From: JABFRJ01 sp963847145
GTDB taxonomy: Bacteria > Pseudomonadota > Alphaproteobacteria > Rhizobiales > Hyphomicrobiaceae
DNA length: 64,000 nt
Assembly (NCBI GenBank): GCA_963847145.1
Contig: CAWJYN010000007.1
Span: 186,001-250,000, forward strand
Reading direction: 5' to 3'
Position numbers and translations under genes: made by a program. Of the stretch, positions 46,386 through 52,744 are shown piece by piece. Under the pieces are notes generated by a model. It had not been told where the DNA came from and did not search any database. It was given only the letters and a program-made list of their open reading frames with translations. Position 1 is the first letter of the stretch. Every line of letters begins with the position of its first letter.

Positions 46386-46613
46386 ATGATCAACCTTCGC
46401 GATCGCATCAGCAACGATCCCGCCATTTGTGGCGGCAAGCCCTGCATCAAGGGCACGCGGATGCGCGTGCGCGATGTGCTGTCACTGCTAGCCGCAGGTG
46501 CGCCGCGAGAAGAAATCCTGGCCGACTATCCGTACCTGACTGACGAGGACATTTCCGCCGCGCTCGACTACGCCGCCCGTCAGCTGGATCATCCCGTGCT
46601 CGCCGCCGAGTGA
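46386..46613 (+). CDS. DUF433 family antitoxin-like protein
   Basis: 75 residues from ATG 46386 (MINLRDRISNDPAICGGKPCIKGTRMRVRDVLSLLAAG). This is the standard DUF433 winged-helix pattern (ISxDPxICxGKPxIxGTRxxVxxIL) ending with a Y..L...I..AL.Y helix. Stands three bases before a PIN-like DUF5615 gene; such pairs are treated as toxin-antitoxin modules, the DUF433 member being the DNA-binding antitoxin. A TTG at 46362 in the same frame is less likely. Confidence 0.9.
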   Translation: MINLRDRISNDPAICGGKPCIKGTRMRVRDVLSLLAAGAPREEILADYPYLTDEDISAALDYAARQLDHPVLAAE

Positions 46614-46616
46614 GCC

Positions 46617-46949
46617 ATGCGTTTTCTCGTCGACGATCAGTTGCCGGTCGCACTAGCCCGATGGATAGGCATGCAGGGCTTTACCGCGACGCATGTCGCC
46701 GACGCCGGTCTCACCGGTAAGCCCGACAACGAAATCTGGTCCTTCGCGGACAAAATTGACGCCATAGTCGTTTCGATGGCCGAAGATTTCTTCGATCTCC
46801 AGCAGCGAGATGCAAGCGGTCCTCGCCTCGTATGGCTCCGTTGGGGCAATACGCGCAAAGCCGCGCTGCTCGCGAAATGGGCGGTTGCTTGGCCCGACAT
46901 CGTGCTAAAATTTTCAGCTGGCGCTCGGTTTGTGGAACTTAAAGATTGA
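46617..46949 (+). CDS. DUF5615 PIN-like protein, probable toxin
   Basis: 110 residues starting MRFLVDDQLPVALARWI. The Mut7-C/PIN-like acidic residues expected for a metal-dependent RNase are present: Asp6-Asp7, Asp37-Glu39 and Glu56-Asp57 (VSMAEDFFD). Middle GLTGKPDNEIWSFADKID is typical of DUF5615. RNase activity inferred from the fold and the pairing with DUF433. Confidence 0.88.
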   Translation: MRFLVDDQLPVALARWIGMQGFTATHVADAGLTGKPDNEIWSFADKIDAIVVSMAEDFFDLQQRDASGPRLVWLRWGNTRKAALLAKWAVAWPDIVLKFSAGARFVELKD

Positions 46950-46989
46950 GTAAGGCGTCGGCGCAAAAAACAGGGAGCTTCACGTCTCC

Positions 46990-47154
46990 TTACGGAAGCG
47001 TTGGCGTCGCGGCAGACGTGCTGCCTATCCAATCTGCCGTCAGCCGAAACGCGCCGCGCACCGGGTCGACGATGGATACGTCCTCGCCTCGGGCGGCCTT
47101 CTCGATCAGCTCCGCCAGATGCTCGCGGGCATATGTGATGTCGTACTGGTCCAT
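46990..47154 (-). CDS. Orphan Phd/YefM-type antitoxin fragment
   Basis: 54 residues from ATG 47154 (MDQYDITYAREHLAELIEKAARGEDVSIVDP). The YDITYAREHLAELIEKAARGEDV pattern is the N-terminal Phd fold, as in prevent-host-death antitoxins. It is shorter than the usual 75-90 residues and lacks the toxin-binding tail. No toxin gene flanks it on the minus strand, so it is probably a solitary or degraded antitoxin. Convergent with the DUF5615 gene. Confidence 0.65.
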   Translation of the reverse strand: MDQYDITYAREHLAELIEKAARGEDVSIVDPVRGAFRLTADWIGSTSAATPTLP

Positions 47155-47216
47155 GGCTTCAACTTTATGCGGAGGATAGCACAAAACGGCAGCAACTGGC
47201 GAGTGAGGGCGTACCT

Positions 47217-48881
47217 CTACCTCTCAAACCGCTTAAACTTGATCCGATGTGGATCGGCCGCGTGCTCACCCAGGCGGCGTTTTTTGTCTTCTTCGTAGTC
47301 GGCGAAGTTGCCTTCGAACCATTCGACGTGGCTGTCGCCTTCGAAGGCGAGGATGTGGGTGCAGAGGCGATCGAGGAAGAAGCGGTCATGCGAGATGACC
47401 ACGGCGCAGCCGGGGAAATCTTCCAGCGCGCTTTCCAGCGACGACAGTGTTTCGGTGTCGAGATCATTGGTCGGTTCGTCGAGCAGCAGCAGGTTGCCGC
47501 CTTCTTTGAGCATCTTGGCGAGATGGACGCGATTGCGCTCGCCGCCTGACAGCAGGCCAACTTTCTTCTGTTGATCGGCGCCCTTGAAGTTGAACCAGCC
47601 GCAATAGGCGCGGCTGCTCATTTCCTTCTTTTCGCCCAACTTCATCATGTCGAGGCCGCCGGAGATTTCTTCCCAGACGGTCTTCTTGTCGTCGAGGTGA
47701 TCGCGGCTTTGATCGACGTAAGAGACCTTCACGGTCGGGCCGAGCTTGATCGAGCCGGCATCGGGCTTTTCTTGCCCCGTGATCATCTTGAACAGCGTGG
47801 TTTTGCCGGCGCCGTTGGGGCCGATGACGCCGACAATGCCGCCCGGTGGCAGTTTGAATGACAGATTGTCGAACAGCAGGCGATCACCGAAGGCCTTGCG
47901 ACAGCTCATCCACTTCGACGACCACGCCGCCGAGGCGCGGGCCCTGGGCGATCTGAATTTGGGCTTTGCCGATTTCCTGCTTGGCTGCGGCTTCCTCGGC
48001 CATCTTTTCATAGGCCGTGATCCGGGCCTTGGACTTGGCCTGACGGGCTTTAGGCGACGAGCGGATCCACTCCAACTCGCGCGACAAGAGCCTTGGCCTT
48101 GCTCTCCTCGGCGCCCTTTTCGGTTTCTTCGCGTTTGGCGCGCTGTTCGAGCCACGACGAGTAGTTGCCCTTGTAGGGAACGCCATGGCCGCGGTCGAGT
48201 TCAAGCGTCCACTCGGTGATGGTGTCGAGGAAGTAGCGGTCGTGGGTCACGAGGATGACGCAGCCAGTGTATTCTTTCAGAAAGCGCTCGAGCCAGGCGA
48301 CGCTTTCGGCGTCGAGATGGTTAGTCGGTTCGTCGAGCAGCAGGATGTCAGGCTTCGACAGCAGCAGCTTGGTGAGCGCGACGCGGCGCTTTTCGCCGCC
48401 GGAGAGTTTGGTCACCGCACTGTCGCCGGGTGGGCAACGCAGCGCGTCGAGGGCTTGTTCCACCTGGGCGTCGAGGTCCCACAGATTGGCCGCGTCGATC
48501 TCGTCTTGGAGCTTGGCCATCTCATCGGCTGTTTCGTCAGAATAGTTAGCGGCGATCTCGTTGTAGCGATCGAGGATAGCTTTCTTCTCTGCCACGCCTT
48601 CCATGGCATTGCCGAGCACGTCCTTGCTGTGGATCGAGATGCGGCTCCTGGGCCAGATAGCCGACGCGGATGCCTTCGGCCGGCTTGGCCTCGCCGAGGT
48701 AATCATCGACAGTACCCGCCATGATCTTCAGCAGGGTGGATTTACCCGCGCCATTGAGACCGACGACGCCGATCTTGGCGCCGGGGAAGAACGACAGCGA
48801 AATGTCCTTCAGCACCTGCTTGCCGCCCGGATAGGCCTTGGAGACCTTGTGCATGTGATAGACGTATTGCGGGTTCGCCAT
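47217..48881 (-). pseudogene. ettA: EttA (ABC-F translational throttle), broken by three +1 frameshifts
   Basis: Reads as a complete EttA of about 553 residues if three single extra bases are ignored. It begins MANPQYVYHMHKVSKAYPGG at 48881. Both ABC domains are intact in pieces: Walker A GLNGAGKSTLLKIM, LSGGEKRRVALTKLLL, LLLDEPTNHLD, then GPNGAGKTTLFKMI, LSGGERNRVHLAKML, LLLDEPTNDLD, and the end DPHRIKFKRFER. Extra bases lie at about 48628-48632 (between DP and SKDVLGNAMEGV), 48085-48089 (between KAKAL and SRELEWIRSSPKAR) and 47898 (between ELS and KAFGDRLLF). EttA gates ribosomes by energy state. Either recently inactivated or damaged by sequence error; no amino-acid-level decay is visible. 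Confidence 0.85.
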
Positions 48882-48960
48882 GGCGGGCGCCTCTTTCGGG
48901 ACACGGGTTGATCGGGTTGGCGGGGTTCTAGCGCAGGCGGGGGCGGGAAACAACGGGAGT

Positions 48961-48974
48961 GTTCTGACCAGAAC
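48961..48974. promoter_or_regulatory. Short inverted repeat between ettA and higBA
   Basis: GTTCTG-AC-CAGAAC, perfect 6-bp arms, 34 bases before the higB -35 box and 80 bases before the ettA start on the other strand. Possible operator for either gene. Confidence 0.35.
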
Positions 48975-49007
48975 AGGGTCGCCGAGCCCGGCAAGTTGCG
49001 CGCGTTC

Positions 49008-49036
49008 TTGACCTGTACTGTTTTTCGGAATAGCCT
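49008..49036 (+). promoter_or_regulatory. Promoter of higBA
   Basis: TTGACC (49008-49013), 17-base spacer, TAGCCT (49031-49036), eight bases before the higB ATG, implying a very short or leaderless transcript. Confidence 0.5.
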
Positions 49037-49043
49037 ACGGTCA

Positions 49044-49319
49044 ATGATCCGTAGCTTTAAATGCCGCGACACCGCTCAGCTAGCGTCCGACCGGCCTATC
49101 AAACGTTTCAAGGCTATAGAACGCGTGGCACGGCGAAAGCTTGAAATGTTGGAAGCTGCCGACCGGATGAGTGATCTCAAAGTACCGCCCGGCAATCGGC
49201 TTGAGGCTCTGAAGGGGGAGCGGCGGGGGCAATATAGCATTCGCATCGACAACCAATGGCGAATTTGTTTTCGATGGGCTGAAGGTGCAACCGATGTCGA
49301 GATCGTTGACTATCATTGA
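49044..49319 (+). CDS. HigB/RelE-type toxin
   Basis: 91 residues from ATG 49044 (MIRSFKCRDTAQLASDRPIKRF). Pattern is the HigB branch of RelE mRNA interferases: KLEMLEAADRMSDLKVPPGNRLEALKGERRGQYSIRIDNQWRICFRW. The basic Lys/Arg residues in the LKGERRGQYSIRINxQWRICF segment cleave ribosome-bound mRNA in relatives. Toxin-first gene order with the antitoxin 27 bases downstream is characteristic of hig loci. Confidence 0.9.
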   Translation: MIRSFKCRDTAQLASDRPIKRFKAIERVARRKLEMLEAADRMSDLKVPPGNRLEALKGERRGQYSIRIDNQWRICFRWAEGATDVEIVDYH

Positions 49320-49346
49320 GCGTCCTAACCTGATTGTAAAAACTCC

Positions 49347-49652
49347 ATGACCACAAAGATGCCCCCTATCCCACCGGGTGAGATCCTTATCGAGGAATTC
49401 ATGCGCCCATTGGATATCTCTCAGAACCGGCTCGCACGTGATTTGGAAGTGAACGTAGGTCGTATCAACGATATTGTACACGCGCGGCGCGGTATCTCGG
49501 CCGACACAGCATTGAGGCTATCGATCTATTTCGGCACGACGGCCGAATTCTGGCTCAATCTCCAAACGCGGTACGATCTAAAAATTGCAGCAACTGCCGT
49601 CGGAGACGACATTCGTCGCAGTGTGCGACCCCTGAAGCCGCAAGCCGCGTGA
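49347..49652 (+). CDS. HigA-type XRE antitoxin
   Basis: 101 residues; helix-turn-helix domain EEFMRPLDISQNRLARDLEVNVGRINDIVHARRGISADTALRLSIYFGTTAEFWLNLQTRYDL is the signature of HigA/VapI antitoxins. Neutralises the upstream HigB and represses their promoter. The next gene (SDR) starts 32 bases after it and may be read through. Confidence 0.92.
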   Translation: MTTKMPPIPPGEILIEEFMRPLDISQNRLARDLEVNVGRINDIVHARRGISADTALRLSIYFGTTAEFWLNLQTRYDLKIAATAVGDDIRRSVRPLKPQAA

Positions 49653-49684
49653 TCAGATAACCAATAAAATTTTGGAGCGCTCAA

Positions 49685-50413
49685 ATGCCCTCAAAAGTCG
49701 CAGTGATCATCGGTGCGGGTGACGCCACCGGCGGCGCGATTGCACGGCGCTTTGCAAGAGAGGGGTTGGTTGCGTGCGTGACGCGGCGGACGGCGGACAA
49801 GCTGGTGCCGCTCGTTGACCGGATCAAGTCTGAGGGCGGGCAGGCTCACGGATTTGGCAGCGACGCGCGCAAGGAAGAGGACATGGTCGAGCTGTTCGCG
49901 AAAATTGAACGCGATATCGGACCGGTCGAAGTGGCGGTGTTCAACGTCGGTGGCAACGTGCGCTTCCCGATCCGGGAGACGACGACGCGGGTTTACACCA
50001 AGGTGTGGGAGATGACGGCGCTGGGCGGGTTCCACCTCGGCCGCGAGGCTGCGAAGGTGATGGTTCCCCGTGGCCATGGCACGATCCTGTTCACAGGAGC
50101 TACGGCCAGTGTTCGTGGCGGCGCGGGGTTTGCCGCGTTTTCCGGTGGCAAGCACGCGTTGCGCTCGCTGTCGCAGTGCATGGCGCGTGAGCTTGGTCCG
50201 CAGGGCATCCATGTGGCGCACATGGTGATCGATGGTGGTATCGATACTGATTTTATCAAGCAGATGCGCGCCAAGGATTATGATAGCTTAGTTGCAAGCG
50301 ACGGCTTGCTCAGCCCCGATGCCATCGCTGATCAGTATTGGCACCTGCACAGCCAGCCACGCAACGCGTGGACCTATGAACTCGACATCCGGCCCTGGAG
50401 CGAGAAGTGGTAA
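49685..50413 (+). CDS. Short-chain dehydrogenase/reductase
   Basis: 242 residues, classical SDR-like fold. VAVIIGAGDATGGAIARRFAREG is a modified glycine-rich cofactor loop; VFNVGGNVRFPIRE occupies the NNAG place, and the active-site segment FTGATASVRGGAGFAAFSGGKHALRSL has Phe where most SDRs have the catalytic Tyr (Y-x-x-x-K becomes F-x-x-x-K), so activity may be altered. GGAG precedes the ATG. Linked downstream to a DsbA-type isomerase with 37 bases between, possibly an aromatic or xenobiotic catabolic pair. Substrate unknown. Confidence 0.85.
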   Translation: MPSKVAVIIGAGDATGGAIARRFAREGLVACVTRRTADKLVPLVDRIKSEGGQAHGFGSDARKEEDMVELFAKIERDIGPVEVAVFNVGGNVRFPIRETTTRVYTKVWEMTALGGFHLGREAAKVMVPRGHGTILFTGATASVRGGAGFAAFSGGKHALRSLSQCMARELGPQGIHVAHMVIDGGIDTDFIKQMRAKDYDSLVASDGLLSPDAIADQYWHLHSQPRNAWTYELDIRPWSEKW

Positions 50414-50450
50414 CGCTGCTGCCAAACAACACGATCCGGAGACGAGCCCC

Positions 50451-51068
50451 ATGACCCCGCGTGTGGAATTTCATTTTGATTTTGGCAGTCCGAATGCCTA
50501 CTTCAGTCACAAGGTCATTCCCGCGATCGAGGCGCGGACGGGCGCGACATTTCACTATGTGCCGGTGCTGCTCGGCGGCGTGTTCAAGCTGACGAACAAC
50601 CAAGCGCCGATGGTGCAGTTCAAAGACATCAAGAACAAGAACGAGTACGGCCGGCTGGAAATTCAGCGCTTCGTCAAGAAGCATGGTTTGACGGCCTTCA
50701 AGATGAACCCGCATTTTCCGGTCAACACCGTGCAGATCATGCGCGGGGCCATCGTTGCTGAGCAGATGGGTGTACTGGCGCGCTACGTTGATGTTGTTTT
50801 CCACCATATGTGGGAGGCGCCCAAGAAAATGGACGACGCCGAGACGATCAAGGCGGCGCTGGAAAGCTCGGGCTTGGATGGTGCTGCGATCCTGGCCGGC
50901 ATGCAGGCGCAGGCTGTCAAAGACAAGCTGATGGCCAACACAGAGGCGTCGGTTGCGCGCGGCAACTTCGGCAGCCCGACATTCTTCGTCGGCACCGAGA
51001 TGTTCTTCGGGAAGGACCGGCTGCGCGATGTAGAAGACGAGATCGTGGCCGCCGCCAAGCACAGTTAG
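50451..51068 (+). CDS. 2-hydroxychromene-2-carboxylate isomerase/DsbA-family thioredoxin-like protein
   Basis: 205 residues from ATG 50451 (MTPRVEFHFDFGSPNAYFSHKVIPAIEARTG). The FDFGSPNAY stretch, YVPVLLGGVFK, NPHFPVNTVQIMRGAIVAEQMG and SFGSPTFFVGTEMFFGKDRL-like ending (NFGSPTFFVGTEMFFGKDRLRDVEDEI) define the HCCA isomerase/kappa-GST family. The Ser of GSPNAY would activate glutathione. In naphthalene pathways this enzyme rearranges a chromene; here the substrate is unproven. Same direction as the SDR. Confidence 0.88.
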   Translation: MTPRVEFHFDFGSPNAYFSHKVIPAIEARTGATFHYVPVLLGGVFKLTNNQAPMVQFKDIKNKNEYGRLEIQRFVKKHGLTAFKMNPHFPVNTVQIMRGAIVAEQMGVLARYVDVVFHHMWEAPKKMDDAETIKAALESSGLDGAAILAGMQAQAVKDKLMANTEASVARGNFGSPTFFVGTEMFFGKDRLRDVEDEIVAAAKHS

Positions 51069-51142
51069 CTCAGACATAGCACCTTGAGTATTGATCGCGC
51101 TTGCGATGTTGGTACGGGGCTGGCAAGGGTCGCCGAGCATGG

Positions 51143-52255
51143 ATGACCGACCAGGGGACTAATAACGTGACGGGTTTGATGTCTGTTTTGATGGGGCCGG
51201 GTGGACTGGCAGTCGGTGGCTTTCTGATCGGGCTGGTGTTCGGCTGGGTCGTCTACCGGACTAATTTTTGCGTGATGGGCGCGCTATCAGACGTGGTCAA
51301 TCTGGGTGACCGGCGGCGGCTCGGCGCGTGGCTGCTGGCCATCGCAACGGCGATTTTCGCTGTCGAGTTTTTGCGGCGGACGGGCGTCGTGCCGGTCGAG
51401 AAGGCGATGTATCTGACACCTCGCTTGAATTGGTTTGGCCACATCGCCGGCGGACTAATCTTCGGATTTGGCATGGTGCTATCGGGTGGCTGCCCGACGC
51501 GCAATCTGGTGCGGGTGGGTGCGGGAGATCTGAGGGCACTTGTTGTCTTGTTAGTCATCGCCGTTGCCGGCTTTGTGACGATGGGCGGCATTTTAGCGCC
51601 CGCGCGTGACGCGCTGGAGCAGTGGACGGCGCTCGACCTCAAGCGGTGGGGGCTTGCGACGCAGGGTCTTGGCGAGATCGCGGGACGCGCGGGCCTTGTT
51701 CCCGGCGCGCTGGCGACGACTGCACTGGCAGTGTTGATCGGCGGGCTTGCGCTGCTGTGGGCGTTTGCGGATCGCGGTTTCCGGTCATCAACGATGCATA
51801 TCGTTTCAGGTTTGGCGATTGGCATCCTCGTGGCGTGCGGCTGGGCATGGACGGGGCTGGCCTATGACGAGTTCGCCTCGACGCCGTCGACACCCGTGTC
51901 GCTGACGTTCATTCGCCCGCTGGGTGACACGCTGGATTGGTTGCAACGCTTCACGGCGGCGCCGGTGCCGGGCTTCGGTATTGCGTGCGTCGTCGGGACG
52001 TTGCTCGGTGCGTTCGGCGCGGCGTTGTGGATGGGGCGCTTTCGCGTGCTCGGTTTTGCGGATCTTGACGATCTCAAGCGCAACCTGATGGGCGCGGCGC
52101 TGATGGGCGCCGGCGGCGCGATGGCGCTCGGCTGCACCATCGGCCAGGGCATCACCGGCGTCTCGACCTTGGCCGTGGGCTCGCTGCTGACGACGGCAGC
52201 ACTGGTGGTAGGTGGGTTCCGCGGGCTGCGCTATCTGGAGCGGGTGGCGGGATGA
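51143..52255 (+). CDS. YeeE/YedE family membrane transporter
   Basis: 370 residues from ATG 51143 (MTDQGTNNVTGLM), about 9-10 membrane helices. Contains the conserved cysteine motifs of the thiosulfate transporter TsuA group: RTNFCVMGALSDVV, SGGCPTRNLVRVGAGDLRALV and LGCTIGQGITGVSTLAVGSL. Family members import thiosulfate or move sulfur species via thiol relay. No TusA-like partner gene adjoins, so the exact substrate is open. Confidence 0.9.
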   Translation: MTDQGTNNVTGLMSVLMGPGGLAVGGFLIGLVFGWVVYRTNFCVMGALSDVVNLGDRRRLGAWLLAIATAIFAVEFLRRTGVVPVEKAMYLTPRLNWFGHIAGGLIFGFGMVLSGGCPTRNLVRVGAGDLRALVVLLVIAVAGFVTMGGILAPARDALEQWTALDLKRWGLATQGLGEIAGRAGLVPGALATTALAVLIGGLALLWAFADRGFRSSTMHIVSGLAIGILVACGWAWTGLAYDEFASTPSTPVSLTFIRPLGDTLDWLQRFTAAPVPGFGIACVVGTLLGAFGAALWMGRFRVLGFADLDDLKRNLMGAALMGAGGAMALGCTIGQGITGVSTLAVGSLLTTAALVVGGFRGLRYLERVAG

Positions 52256-52300
52256 GGGCCACACCAGAAGGCAGCGCGTGAGACAAGCGTTCCCCGCCAA

Positions 52301-52507
52301 TCACGACTGTCTGCCGATCGTGTGCCCGAGCAGCCAATAGATGACGAAGATGTAGGCGACCCCGCTCGCGAAGACCCAGGGCGGAAGGATTTCAAGAAGG
52401 CCTAAAGTCACAATGACAACGCCAAACAAGCCTTCGATGAGGCGAGATGTGGGAGCACTGATCCGATCCTTCTGCACGGGCTCGTCTTGGCTTGAACTCA
52501 ACGACAA
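52301..52507 (-). CDS. Small membrane protein, hypothetical
   Basis: 68 codons from TTG 52507 (MSLSSSQDEPVQKDRISAPTSRL), two membrane segments (LIEGLFGVVIVTLGLLEILPPW and VFASGVAYIFVIYWLLG). Overlaps the end of the next upstream small membrane frame in another register. No family recognised; both may be one gene interrupted by a frameshift. Confidence 0.45.
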   Translation of the reverse strand: MSLSSSQDEPVQKDRISAPTSRLIEGLFGVVIVTLGLLEILPPWVFASGVAYIFVIYWLLGHTIGRQS

Positions 52508-52679
52508 TGAAATCCCGCCACAGCGTTACGATCGCGAAATAGCCAAGCACCGCCCATGCCAGCCACGGGAGGCCCCATGGTGAAAACAGCAAAGAGTTCG
52601 CCAAAAGGCCGGCGCTGGCCACCGCTACAACGACCCAGTCGGCGTACTGTCTCGGCACTCTGAGTTTGCGAAGCTTCAT
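52392..52679 (-). CDS. Small membrane protein, hypothetical
   Basis: 95 residues from ATG 52679 (MKLRKLRVPRQYADW), two helices (VVVAVASAGLLANSLLF and WLAWAVLGYFAIVTLW), then a non-hydrophobic Arg/His-rich tail (about 60-95) that overlaps the following frame at 52392-52507. The tail lacks the character of the first part, so a frameshift joining it to the 52301-52507 protein is plausible. Function unknown. Confidence 0.45.
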   Translation of the reverse strand: MKLRKLRVPRQYADWVVVAVASAGLLANSLLFSPWGLPWLAWAVLGYFAIVTLWRDFIVVEFKPRRARAEGSDQCSHISPHRRLVWRCHCDFRPS

Positions 52680-52744
52680 CGACCTTTCCACGAACGTTTA
52701 GACGTTGCGATCATTTACGGTGTGCTGGTGGCGGAACTCTCGGT

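Noticed and set aside
48050..48706. EttA piece as an independent small ABC ATPase
   Set aside because: The fragment begins and ends in the middle of the EttA family sequence and joins neighbouring frames exactly; it is part of one broken gene.
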